NCBI RefSeq assembly: GCF_001485215.1
Contig: NZ_BBWW01000001.1
Location: 5,084,001-5,148,000 of the forward strand
Reading direction: 5' to 3'
DNA: 64,000 nucleotides
From: Leptolyngbya sp. NIES-2104
Lineage (GTDB): Bacteria; Cyanobacteriota; Cyanobacteriia; Leptolyngbyales; Leptolyngbyaceae
Below the pieces are notes generated by a model that saw only the letters and a list, made by a program, of their open reading frames with translations, was not told where the DNA came from and did no database searches. The position numbers and the translations under genes were made by a program. This document shows, piece by piece, positions 15,903 to 24,502 of this stretch. The stretch's first letter is position 1, and the number at the start of each line of letters is the position of its first letter.

Positions 15903-17414
15903 ATGCGAATCGAACTTCAAGGGATTACAAAACGCTTTGGACAAGTTCTCGCGAATGACGATATTTCAATGATCGTCGAAGCGGGCAGTATCCACGGATT
16001 GTTGGGCGAAAACGGTGCGGGAAAAAGCACGATCGTGAAAGTTCTCAGCGGCTTTATCAGTCGAGATTCCGGTAAGGTTCTCTTCGACGGAAAACCCGCA
16101 AACGTGAAAACTCCAGCCGATGCAATGCGATCGGGTGTCGGGATGTTGCACCAAGACCCGCTCGATTTTCCGCCGTTAACTGTGCTCGATAATTTTATGG
16201 TTGGTCGTGGCGAAGTCTTGTCTAAAGGGCTGTTCTCAGGCTTAAAGTTCGTGAATCCCGATCGCGCTCGTCAAGAGTTTCGTCGCTTAGCTCAATCGCT
16301 GAATTTTTCACTTAATCCGAACAGTCGAGTTTCTGATCTCACAGTCGGTGAGCGTCAACAGCTTGAAATCATTCGTTTACTGTCTCTCGGTGTTAAAACG
16401 CTGATTCTCGATGAGCCAACGACTGGAATTTCAGCAGATCAAAAAACCGCATTATTCAATGCAGCGAGACAGCTTGCTTCAGAAGGGAAATCTGTGATCT
16501 TCGTGTCGCACAAGTTAGAAGATGTCGAAGAATTGTGCGATCGCGTTACCGTGATGCGTTCTGGAAAAGTCGTCGGAAACGTCGATATTCCCTGTCCTGA
16601 TTCAGTTTTAATTGATCTGATATTCGGCAAAGAACTTGCTCCACCAATGAAGCCTGTCACCCGACAACCGGAACCGATGTTGCAGTTAAACAATGTGGTC
16701 GTGAAAGACGATCGCTTAACTTTAGATCTGGGCGATTTCACAGCATACAAAGGCGAAGTAATCGGGCTTGCAGGACTTGAAGGCAGTGGACAGCAACTTT
16801 TATTACTTCTCTGTGCCGGACTGCTCAAACCTCTATCGGGAACAGTAACGATCGCTCAATCCGATATGACTCAGAAGCCATATTCGGACTATCTCAAAGC
16901 TGGAATTGGCTACTCTCCAGCCGATCGCTTAAGAGATGGTCTAATCCGAGGACTCACAATTCACGAGCATTTCATCCTCAGAAATCCATCGCAAAAGCTA
17001 ATGGTTGATTGGAAGGGAAGCCACCAGAAAACCGTGGAAGCGATCGCAACTTTTAACATTCGAGGCAAATCCAATTCACAAGTCGAGCGGCTCTCTGGCG
17101 GCAACCAACAACGCACGCAGTTAGCACTATTACCTGTACCGCTGAATTTATTGTTAATGGAACATCCGACGCGTGGACTAGACATTGAATCTACGCTGTG
17201 GGTTTGGCAGCAATTGATTGCCCGCTGTCAGACCGGAACTACGATTCTATTCATGTCCTCAGATTTAGACGAAATTATGCAATATAGCGATCGAGTTCTC
17301 GTCTTCAGCGGCGGGCAAGTCTCTGCACCGATTGAAGCCGCAAAACTCACCGTCGAAAAGCTCGGACAAATGATCGGCGGACGATTTGTTGAAGCAGAAC
17401 CCGCAAGCATTTAG
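15903..17414 (+). CDS. ABC transporter ATPase with two nucleotide-binding domains (BMP-type importer)
   Basis: A 503-residue duplicated ATPase of the sugar/nucleoside (CUT2-like) type. NBD1 has Walker A GENGAGKST, the signature region VSDLTVGERQQ and Walker B LILDEPTTG. NBD2 is degenerate: its Walker A is GLEGSGQQL without the Lys, and its Walker B reads LLLMEHPTRG. This is usual for this family, where NBD2 is largely structural. A GTG at 15891 is also in frame, but the ATG at 15903 matches the usual MRIELQGITKRFG start. The permease gene follows after six bases. Confidence 0.92.
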   Translation: MRIELQGITKRFGQVLANDDISMIVEAGSIHGLLGENGAGKSTIVKVLSGFISRDSGKVLFDGKPANVKTPADAMRSGVGMLHQDPLDFPPLTVLDNFMVGRGEVLSKGLFSGLKFVNPDRARQEFRRLAQSLNFSLNPNSRVSDLTVGERQQLEIIRLLSLGVKTLILDEPTTGISADQKTALFNAARQLASEGKSVIFVSHKLEDVEELCDRVTVMRSGKVVGNVDIPCPDSVLIDLIFGKELAPPMKPVTRQPEPMLQLNNVVVKDDRLTLDLGDFTAYKGEVIGLAGLEGSGQQLLLLLCAGLLKPLSGTVTIAQSDMTQKPYSDYLKAGIGYSPADRLRDGLIRGLTIHEHFILRNPSQKLMVDWKGSHQKTVEAIATFNIRGKSNSQVERLSGGNQQRTQLALLPVPLNLLLMEHPTRGLDIESTLWVWQQLIARCQTGTTILFMSSDLDEIMQYSDRVLVFSGGQVSAPIEAAKLTVEKLGQMIGGRFVEAEPASI

Positions 17415-17420
17415 GAAAGT

Positions 17421-18449
17421 ATGATGCTCAATCGAACCCTCACTTATCAAGTTGGCGCGATCGTCTTGGCTCTCGTCTTTACGATGATCATCATTTTATT
17501 CGCGGGGGCATCCCCGATCGCAGTTTTCACCGAGATTATCTCCGGCGCATTCGGCACACCAGGACAGTTCGCCCGTGTGATTGCTACTCTCGCACCGCTC
17601 TTAATTTGTGCTTGCGGTTTGTTATTCACGTTCACCGCAGGACTCTACAACCTGGGCATCGAAGGACAAATCGCTTTTGGTGGAATTGCCGCAACCTTCA
17701 TGTTGCGATTGACGCAGGACAATTTACCGCCTGCCGTTGCGCTTTTTCTCGCAATTTTGGCAGGTGGAATCGGTGGAATGCTTTGGGGATTGTTTGCAGG
17801 CGTTCTAAATATCTATGGACGCATTAATGAAATCTTTGCGGGCTTGGGTTTGAACTTCCTTGCGGACGGAATCGCTTTATATCTTGTATTTGGACCTTGG
17901 AAGCGTCCGGGTGTGGCATCAATGAGCGGAACAGAACAGTTTCCCGAATCCCTCTGGTTGCCTACGTTTGGAAATACGGATGCCAGTCCGATCGCGTTAT
18001 TGCTTGCGCTGATTTCGATCGCGATTACGATCGTCGTTCTCGGCAGAACTCACTTCGGCTTAAAACTCCGAGCCGTCGGGCAAAATCTCCGCGCTTCTTA
18101 CGTGTTAGGAATTCCCTCAGTTCGCCAACTCTTAAGCGCTTTTGCCATTTGTGGAGCTTTCGCGGGCATTGCTGGAGCGCTTCAAGTCGTCGCTGTTTTT
18201 CACCGCTTGATTCCGAATATCTCTAGCGGATTAGGATTTTTAGCGCTACTGGTCACATTACTAGCTGGACTGAATGCTTGGCTGCTGTTACCGATCGCGT
18301 TCTTCTTTAGTGCGCTCAACATCGGTAGTTTGCAGCTTCCACTCGATCTGAGCTTGGAATCTTCTCTAGCAGGAGTCATTCAAGGAACGCTAGTCCTGTT
18401 CGTGATTCTAGGCAAAGGATTCAGCGAATGGAAGCGAGTGGCAAGATAG
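17421..18449 (+). CDS. ABC transporter permease (BMP-type importer)
   Basis: A 342-residue polytopic membrane protein with about nine helices that matches the BPD_transp_2 family of nucleoside/branched-chain-type permeases. The conserved stretch GLYNLGIEGQIAFGGIAA near residue 75 and GLKLRAVGQNLRASYVLGI near residue 213 are typical; the latter fits the loop that contacts the ATPase. Related operons usually encode two different permeases (NupP and NupQ type), but only this one, closer to the first, is present here; the next gene is on the opposite strand. Confidence 0.92.
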   Translation: MMLNRTLTYQVGAIVLALVFTMIIILFAGASPIAVFTEIISGAFGTPGQFARVIATLAPLLICACGLLFTFTAGLYNLGIEGQIAFGGIAATFMLRLTQDNLPPAVALFLAILAGGIGGMLWGLFAGVLNIYGRINEIFAGLGLNFLADGIALYLVFGPWKRPGVASMSGTEQFPESLWLPTFGNTDASPIALLLALISIAITIVVLGRTHFGLKLRAVGQNLRASYVLGIPSVRQLLSAFAICGAFAGIAGALQVVAVFHRLIPNISSGLGFLALLVTLLAGLNAWLLLPIAFFFSALNIGSLQLPLDLSLESSLAGVIQGTLVLFVILGKGFSEWKRVAR

Positions 18450-18450
18450 C

Positions 18451-18482
18451 GATCGCTAGAAAGATTTCTGCTTTTAGCGATC
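18451..18482. terminator. Weak hairpin between convergent genes
   Basis: GATCGCTA at 18451-18458 pairs with TAGCGATC at 18475-18482 across a 16-base loop, between the permease stop and the end of the M23 peptidase gene. The stem is short, partly HIP1-derived and has no T-run. Confidence 0.3.
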
Positions 18483-18495
18483 ACTTCAATCTAAA

Positions 18496-19608
18496 CTACT
18501 GGGGTGCTTGAGCCTGTTGCTGTTGGGTTTGCTGAGTCACTTGCATCGACTTCGTCAACTGAGCGACCGCTTGTTCCAGCGACAATCCTGCATCCTGAGC
18601 AACCCAACCTCCCTCTGGAGTCTGCTGACGGAACTCAAAGTGCAAGTGCGGACCCGTGGAATTTCCGGTGCTGCCCACTCGACCGATCACCGTACCCTGC
18701 TTCACGACATCTCCAGGCTTGACGAAGATTTCCGACAAGTGAGCATAAAGGGTTTGCTGCGATCCGTTCGTGTGTTCAAGCGCGATCGCTAATCCATACC
18801 CACCAAAGAAATCCGCCATAATCACGCGACCCGTCAACGCCGCCAGCACCGGAGTTCCCATCGGTGCACCTAAATCAGTTCCGGTATGTAGCCGCTGATC
18901 TCCAGTAATCGGATGAATCCGCCATCCAAACACCGAAGTAATCGCACTCGGAATCGACAGCGGGAAGAGCAAGCGCACGTCCCCATTTCCTGGAAGACCC
19001 AAGGGGCGAATCGTGCGATTGAAATAATTTTGAACAAACGACGGAGGCACGATCGAAGGCGGTGTCCAACTCGAAGTCGTGGTCTGAGTCGCTTCTGCGG
19101 TCACTTCTGGCTGAGTCGGGTTGAACTTCGGACGCATCACTCCAGAAATCGCCTTGGAAACAGTGTTCGCGATTCCAGTCGTTTTAGGCGGAGTGGTCGT
19201 GACTTTCGTCGGTGTGGTATTTGAATTGCGCTTCTCAATCACGATCGAGCTAGGTGGCTCATAGTTTGGCGCAGGACTCGCAGCGGGAGAAGGTTGCACC
19301 AGCGACGATTCAGAAACTGGAGAAGACTTGGGAATTTCGATCTGAACGGGCGGAGTCGGATCAGGAGTCGCTTTTTCCGGAGTCGCAGGTGCAGATGCTG
19401 GAGTTGTAGAAACAACCGCTGCACTAGGAGCAGGTGGAGTTGGCTCAACCGCAACCGGAGAAGGTGAAACAACTGGCGAAGGCGAAACAATCGGGGAAGC
19501 TTGTGCCAGCGTCATTCCACTACTAAAAACACCCAAACTACCGAGGCATCCCAACCGTCTGAGTAACTTTGTGCGTCGGGGTCGAATTGGGTTAGGTCGC
19601 TGCGTCAT
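18496..19608 (-). CDS. Secreted M23 family metallopeptidase (LytM type)
   Basis: A 370-residue envelope protein. The N-terminus is basic (RPRRTKLLRRLG) and followed by a hydrophobic signal segment. Residues about 40-160 are a Pro/Ser/Thr/Val-rich linker. The C-terminal M23 domain contains RLHTGTDLGAPMGTPV (zinc His and Asp near residue 241), TLYAHLSE and STGPHLHFEF (catalytic His pair). It could cleave peptidoglycan cross-links, or act as an EnvC/NlpD-like regulator, but the complete zinc motif favours an active enzyme. Its ATG is at 19608. Confidence 0.93.
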   Translation of the reverse strand: MTQRPNPIRPRRTKLLRRLGCLGSLGVFSSGMTLAQASPIVSPSPVVSPSPVAVEPTPPAPSAAVVSTTPASAPATPEKATPDPTPPVQIEIPKSSPVSESSLVQPSPAASPAPNYEPPSSIVIEKRNSNTTPTKVTTTPPKTTGIANTVSKAISGVMRPKFNPTQPEVTAEATQTTTSSWTPPSIVPPSFVQNYFNRTIRPLGLPGNGDVRLLFPLSIPSAITSVFGWRIHPITGDQRLHTGTDLGAPMGTPVLAALTGRVIMADFFGGYGLAIALEHTNGSQQTLYAHLSEIFVKPGDVVKQGTVIGRVGSTGNSTGPHLHFEFRQQTPEGGWVAQDAGLSLEQAVAQLTKSMQVTQQTQQQQAQAPQ

Positions 19609-20048
19609 AACTGTAGTATCCTCTCTCAGGCTTGCTCGTATTCACTCGTCGATGATGACTCTGACTAAGTTCCGTTCGATCTTCGGGGGATTTCTTTACA
19701 CTAATTAACCATATTCCAGTGACATAGTACCGGGTTTTCGGTACAAATCCGGGACGAAGACGGGCTTTTTATTGAATTCACATAATTCAATTCCAAGATT
19801 TCTATGAATCGATTTCGTTTGCCATGATGCCAAAACTTCGGTCAGTGAAAACACTTTCGTGGAAATTCGCCAGATGAATTGAGAATTCAAGTAGAATCAC
19901 TGAACTCCAGAAGATTCAAGCCTCGTAATCTCTTGGACAGGATTGAATGACGATCGCAAATCAAATTCACGTAAACTTCACTTTTACCCTGACCTCCGTA
20001 CACGAATGCTGCAATAAACCGTTACGATAGCAGCTAGTAAATTCGCGG
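19609..20048. other. Divergent intergenic region, two small hairpins
   Basis: The 440-bp gap separates the divergent M23 peptidase and pgeF genes. I see two perfect small hairpins: GTACCG/CGGTAC at 19727-19744, and ATTGAATT/AATTCAAT at 19771-19791 with a 5-base loop. Neither has a T-run. The ORFs in this stretch are short and lack support. Promoters for both genes must lie here. Confidence 0.5.
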
Positions 20049-20813
20049 ATGCCCCTTATGCACGATTGGCACTGGCAAACCTGGAACGATCTGCCGTACC
20101 TCACTTGCAGCCTTCTAGAATCTTGGCGACACGGCTTCTTCACACAGCAGTTTTCGCCTCGATCGCCGTTTGAATTGACCGAAGTGCTCAATCCAAATGC
20201 TGACGCATACCGAGTTCATCAAGTGCATGGGAACGTTGTTCTATCACCGTTTGAATTGGAAAATCCTTACGATCGTGAAAATTTCTCTCAAGCCGATGGA
20301 CTAGTCAGTGGGAAATCTCAGCAAGCGGTTTGGGCGTGTAGTGCCGACTGTACTCCTGCTTTGATTGGCGATGTGAAAACTGGAAATGTGTCCGCTGTTC
20401 ATGCAGGTTGGCGCGGGACTTCACAAAAAATTGTGCCTGTTGCGATCGCGAAACTTCAATCTCAAGGCAGCCGACTCGAAGATCTCAGAATTGCACTAGG
20501 TCCGGCGATTTCTGGTGAGGTTTATCAAGTTTCGCATCAAGTCGCGCTAGAAGTCGGAGCCTCGATCGATCCCAATCCCACGCTCGATCGATTAATGAGT
20601 TTGCCAAATTCGCCGATTTTGGAAGATGCGACTCCAGGACGATCGCGCTTAGATGTGCGGCGGGTAATTGCGATTCAACTCGAACAGATGGGAATCACCT
20701 CGGAGCAAATTGCGATCGCACCTCATTGCACTTATCAAGATCCAGCGAATTTCTTCTCTTACCGTCGGGCAAAGCTCAAAAAAGTTCAGTGGTCGGGCAT
20801 TGTTAGCAGATAA
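20049..20813 (+). CDS. pgeF: PgeF/YfiH-type copper oxidase-like (laccase-domain) protein
   Basis: Proteins of this family (DUF152, YfiH/YlmD) were once called laccases. They are now known as purine nucleoside phosphorylase/adenosine deaminase-like zinc enzymes, and as peptidoglycan editing factors that remove Ser-containing precursors. The 254-residue product has the conserved metal-site elements VHQVHGNVV, CSADCTPALI and SAVHAGWRGT near residue 118, plus HCTYQDPANFFSYRR at the C-terminus. Length is normal. Its position across from the M23 peptidase gene fits a cell-wall role, but either activity is possible. Confidence 0.92.
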   Translation: MPLMHDWHWQTWNDLPYLTCSLLESWRHGFFTQQFSPRSPFELTEVLNPNADAYRVHQVHGNVVLSPFELENPYDRENFSQADGLVSGKSQQAVWACSADCTPALIGDVKTGNVSAVHAGWRGTSQKIVPVAIAKLQSQGSRLEDLRIALGPAISGEVYQVSHQVALEVGASIDPNPTLDRLMSLPNSPILEDATPGRSRLDVRRVIAIQLEQMGITSEQIAIAPHCTYQDPANFFSYRRAKLKKVQWSGIVSR

Positions 20814-21071
20814 TCATTCTGTTTCTTGAGAACTCAGGAAAAACTTGTAGTCCAGCAACAAAACACAACCGCATTTTTACAGAAACTTTTCGGTGATTTG
20901 GCGACTCTTCATCAGATTTACACCTGTTTTGCCTTGTGAAGCGATTAATGTGAATAGTGATAGGTAATACTCAAACTCGTAAAGCCGCGATCCGGTTCAA
21001 AGGTTTCGAGAAATACAAGATTCACCTATCGAAACACGGTTTTCGTCACCCAGATACTCAGAACTTCACCT

Positions 21072-21818
21072 ATGTCTTCACTCGGAAAGTTATTCGTCCC
21101 CGCTGCGCTTGCTGCTGGTACAGTCTTCTCAGCTTTCGCCATTCCTCTGTCACTCTATGGCTCACAGCCTTTATCCATTCAGTTCAAAGAAGAGCGCGTT
21201 TTTGAAGGACAACTCAGAGATATTGCTAACTCTTATCTAGCACTGGCTGGCATCTTAAGCTTAGGTGCAAGTTTTACGACTTGTGCCGCGATCGCTTGGA
21301 AATCCTCCGCTCATCAAGTCAAAGAAGCCGAAGATCAACGCTTCAAAATTGAGCAGCAACTCAAACAAAAAGAAGCTCAACTACAAGAAGCACTCATGTC
21401 TGATGCTTATCTTTCGGATTCTGGGCTGAGGTATTTTCTCGATGAAGACGCACCTCTCCATTCACCTACGCCCGTATCGGCTCAACCTGCACTGTCTCCG
21501 ATGCCGATCGCTTCTAAACCTGCTCCAGTTCCGACTCGGTTACAGACTGCCGCACCGCTTCACGCTGCTCAACCCTTTTTAGGATTTGCTCGTCCCGTCG
21601 CTCAACCGATTCCGATGAGCAATTCCGCTGTTGAGGGAGATGCGATCGCGAAAATGCAGCACCTCCAAACCCAGCTACAGCAAATCATGTCTGAGATTGA
21701 AACGATTCAATCAACTCTCCGCGTTGAACCTCCCTCGAATACAACCCAGACCACGCCGCTCAACCATCTTGCACAACGGTTCCAAGCCCTCGATCCAACT
21801 TGGACAGTACAAAGATAA
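21072..21818 (+). CDS. Membrane-anchored coiled-coil protein, function unknown
   Basis: A 248-residue protein that I do not recognise. Two hydrophobic segments lie at about residues 7-30 and 54-76, with an extended polar stretch between them. A heptad-rich region follows (KEAEDQRFKIEQQLKQKEAQLQ is roughly 83-104). Then comes a Pro/Ala-rich linker (about 125-190) and a second short helical stretch with MQHLQTQLQQIMSEIETIQ near residue 194. The arrangement suggests a protein anchored at the membrane with a cytoplasmic or periplasmic rod. The gene stands alone. Confidence 0.7.
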   Translation: MSSLGKLFVPAALAAGTVFSAFAIPLSLYGSQPLSIQFKEERVFEGQLRDIANSYLALAGILSLGASFTTCAAIAWKSSAHQVKEAEDQRFKIEQQLKQKEAQLQEALMSDAYLSDSGLRYFLDEDAPLHSPTPVSAQPALSPMPIASKPAPVPTRLQTAAPLHAAQPFLGFARPVAQPIPMSNSAVEGDAIAKMQHLQTQLQQIMSEIETIQSTLRVEPPSNTTQTTPLNHLAQRFQALDPTWTVQR

Positions 21819-21864
21819 TCTCAGAGCGCAACTCGGTTATTTCCTAGGTTGCGCCCTGATAGGC

Positions 21865-22542
21865 TTATCTCATCCATGCTTGGGTGGGCAACTCAGCGTC
21901 GGTCTGTGATTTCGTCTCTTTCGTTTGATTGATCGATTGAACTGCGACTTTTACAACCGTTTGAGCAGGTTTTTCCGAAGCGATAATGTTTCCTCTGGGT
22001 AGCTCGATCGATAAAACCTGCTCGGCTTGTAGATAGCTTCTTCCATCCGCTGTGAACTGGATGCTAGTTCCCTGATTTCCCGTAGCAGTGGACTGTGATT
22101 GAATCCCGATCGAATTCTCTGTTGGTTCAGTCACCGCTAAGAATCGGACTTGTTTCTCCGGTTCAGATTTGAGATTCAGCGCTTTAGCAGTCTTTTGCCA
22201 AGCTTCTAATTTGTCTTGCTGCAAAAGATTGAGCGAGGTTTGCCATTTTCCTTGTTCGACCTTGACTTCTGTTTGCGCCAGAATCGAATAGGACTGCCCA
22301 GATTGAGAATTGGGCTGCAAATTTCGGATTGCTTGAATGGTCAATCGAGTTTGATTTGGCAAATTGCTACGACCTGTGACTTGGTAAATACCCGGATCAC
22401 GAGTGGATTCAACCTGCATCGAAAGTTCGGTTTTAGCAGTTTGGCTGTAGAAGGGAATGGCAGTACAGCCTGTACAAAAGACCAGAACTGCAATCAGTGT
22501 GCTACTGGCACAGAGTCGAAGAATTTTTTGGAAGCCTTTCAT
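21865..22542 (-). CDS. Putative lipoprotein, function unknown
   Basis: A 225-residue protein. The ATG at 22542 is preferred because it gives a proper signal (KGFQKILRLCASS, then a hydrophobic core ending LVFCTGC), with Cys near residue 26 as the lipidation site. The remainder is a beta-rich domain containing DPGIYQVTGRSNLP, a repeated QSGQSYSILAQTEV-type stretch and Thr-rich segments, ending in KAPAQTV-like polar sequence. No family is recognised. It is convergent with the membrane-anchored coiled-coil gene and divergent from the cellulose cluster. Confidence 0.75.
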   Translation of the reverse strand: MKGFQKILRLCASSTLIAVLVFCTGCTAIPFYSQTAKTELSMQVESTRDPGIYQVTGRSNLPNQTRLTIQAIRNLQPNSQSGQSYSILAQTEVKVEQGKWQTSLNLLQQDKLEAWQKTAKALNLKSEPEKQVRFLAVTEPTENSIGIQSQSTATGNQGTSIQFTADGRSYLQAEQVLSIELPRGNIIASEKPAQTVVKVAVQSINQTKETKSQTDAELPTQAWMR

Positions 22543-22913
22543 CGTGAATTCTCGTAAGGGATACGGTGAACGATCGCAAAGTGGGTCGCTCACATTAGTC
22601 ATTCCCTGACCAGCGAAAGCGGTTCACACCTGAATCCAGCGAGCTAGTTTCACGGCTGACATAAATAGATGTATCGTTTTTTACTAGTCAGGCTAAAAAT
22701 ATTAGTAGCCGAAAGATGAAGATTCAATTCGGGTTTTTGCGGGAACTCTAGGCACGATGATTGATTTCGGTCACAGCATCCGGGGTCAATTCCTGAGAAG
22801 CCTAATACTCTAGTAAAATTCACTGCCTCTAACTCAGTAATATTACTAACTTAGGTTCTATCTACTTTGTTCCTGGCACTTCAAGAGTGTCTATCGAGCC
22901 ATAACAGTGTGAT
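22543..22913. promoter_or_regulatory. Regulatory region of the cellulose cluster with 26-bp dyad
   Basis: The 371-bp gap separates the divergent lipoprotein gene and the cellulose cluster. The notable element is an imperfect 26-bp dyad at 22829-22854 with a perfect 12-bp core AGTAATATTACT and outer CTAA/TTAG arms (11 of 13 pairs match). It lies 60 bp upstream of the first ATG and is too AT-rich for a terminator, so a dimeric-regulator operator is plausible. No sigma-factor box is assigned. Confidence 0.45.
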
Positions 22914-24488
22914 ATGTCAGATATAACCCGGTTTGCCAAATTCAGTTCTCTTCTATCCTGTGTAGTGACCTCAGCGATCGCGGCTTTATTTGCAGGTCTG
23001 AATACGGGAAAACCCGCACAAGCGAATCCCTCAGACCAGAGCGCTGCAACTAAAATCGCTGCGGTGTCTCAACCGAACCTGCCTATTGAGCGATCGCAGC
23101 CCATGATTCAATCGGAAGCTGACCTCATCCAGCAGCTATCTGGGCAGGCAACATCCGTAAAACCCGTTACTTCTCAAACTCCGAGCTTTGCGCCACCGAC
23201 AGCAGCATCACCGATCGTGCTTCCATCTACTCAAGGTATTGAGCGATCTCCGTTAGTTGCATCTACTCTATCGGCAACGGATGTCAAAGTTGGAACTATT
23301 CCTGTTCAGCAGCGCTTTACGGCTCCGGTTTCTACGATCAGAGGTCTTCGTCCCGACGCGATGAAAGAATCATCCAGTTTTGAAGCTGCACCGACCGAAA
23401 TCGCGCTCAATGCCTCTCACAGTAAATCGGATCTGATGGCTCAATCCGGTCGTAATGCAGATTCACTCACTCGCGATCGCCCCTTTCTCCGCAGTACCGC
23501 GCTTACTCCGCCAAATCTTACTTTTCAGGGTGTTTACTTATATCAAGGCGATCAGACTTCAGCGCGGGCGAGATTATTTGGTGTCTATCCGCTCACTCCA
23601 AATGCACTAGTGGGTGCAACGCTTGATCTGACAACAGGTAGAGCTTTCACGGATACTCCAGACAATGGCTTCAATATCACGGAACTTTACTTCGCAACCT
23701 CGCCGCGTGACCTTCCGAATTTGCGATTTGTCGTCGGTCAGATTGATTTGACCTCGTACTTCGATCGCAATAGTTTCGCTAAAGATGGAGCAAGTCAGTT
23801 TTTTAATGCCGTTTTCCAGACCAACCCTGCTCTAAGCGCGACCGGAATTGCTTCACGACCAGGCGCATTGGTGAATTTCAGCCTCACTGACAACATTGAA
23901 GCAAAAGCAGCGGTGTTCTCATCTTCAAGAGGATTGGGTGATTTTGCTCTTGATGGATTTGCAGGTGAATTAGGGATTCGTTACGGCAACTTGATTGTCC
24001 GTGGAACCTATGCAACCGATCGCGATTCTGGCTCGGATAGCGGCTTCCAGGAGGTCTTTCAAGTCAGTCGAGGTGAAGGACAAACCGGATTACTTCGAGG
24101 CGATCGAGAACAAGCTTATGGCGTGAACGCTGAGTTATTCATCCCCAGCTTAAGAATGGGACTCTTCGGACGCTATGGACGCTATAACAATCTCGATTTA
24201 GGCGAAGGCGGGGACACATTCAGCGCTGGCATCACCTTCTTAGATTTGCTTACACGCGACGATCGCTTAGGGCTTGCCTACGGTCGTGCACTATCCAATG
24301 ACCAACTTCGGAGGCAAAGTGGTATCGACAATCCCGATGTCTTGGAATTGTTCTACGACTTCCGGTTATTGCCCAATCTGCGGGTTGGTTTCTCGATTCA
24401 AGAGCGCAATAACTTCTCCGAAACGATCGCGGGCGTTCGCGTGAAAACAGAATTCGATGTGACCCCCAGAAGCAGACAGACCCAGTGA
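22914..24488 (+). CDS. Outer-membrane beta-barrel protein of cellulose cluster (BcsC barrel-like)
   Basis: A 524-residue secreted protein. It has a signal peptide (about residues 1-38, ending near GKPAQA), a long Ser/Pro/Ala-rich disordered region to about residue 185, and then a beta-barrel-like C-terminus of alternating polar and aromatic strands: LTFQGVYLYQGDQ, ARLFGVYPLTPNALVGATLDL, AYGVNAELFIPSLRMGLFGRYG and FDVTPR. In proteobacterial cellulose operons the barrel is the C-terminal part of BcsC. Here it is its own gene, first in the cluster. The next start overlaps or closely follows its stop. Assignment to export rests on shape and on its neighbours. Confidence 0.75.
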   Translation: MSDITRFAKFSSLLSCVVTSAIAALFAGLNTGKPAQANPSDQSAATKIAAVSQPNLPIERSQPMIQSEADLIQQLSGQATSVKPVTSQTPSFAPPTAASPIVLPSTQGIERSPLVASTLSATDVKVGTIPVQQRFTAPVSTIRGLRPDAMKESSSFEAAPTEIALNASHSKSDLMAQSGRNADSLTRDRPFLRSTALTPPNLTFQGVYLYQGDQTSARARLFGVYPLTPNALVGATLDLTTGRAFTDTPDNGFNITELYFATSPRDLPNLRFVVGQIDLTSYFDRNSFAKDGASQFFNAVFQTNPALSATGIASRPGALVNFSLTDNIEAKAAVFSSSRGLGDFALDGFAGELGIRYGNLIVRGTYATDRDSGSDSGFQEVFQVSRGEGQTGLLRGDREQAYGVNAELFIPSLRMGLFGRYGRYNNLDLGEGGDTFSAGITFLDLLTRDDRLGLAYGRALSNDQLRRQSGIDNPDVLELFYDFRLLPNLRVGFSIQERNNFSETIAGVRVKTEFDVTPRSRQTQ

Positions 24489-24502
24489 TTTCTCTCGATC
24501 CC

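Noticed and set aside
16720-17414. Degenerate second NBD of the BMP-type ATPase as a sign of decay
   Set aside because: Loss of Walker residues in NBD2 is normal in this transporter family, and the frame is intact.
20049-20813. Annotation of pgeF as a true multicopper laccase
   Set aside because: The DUF152/YfiH family lacks the copper centres of laccases; the visible metal site fits zinc-dependent enzymes.
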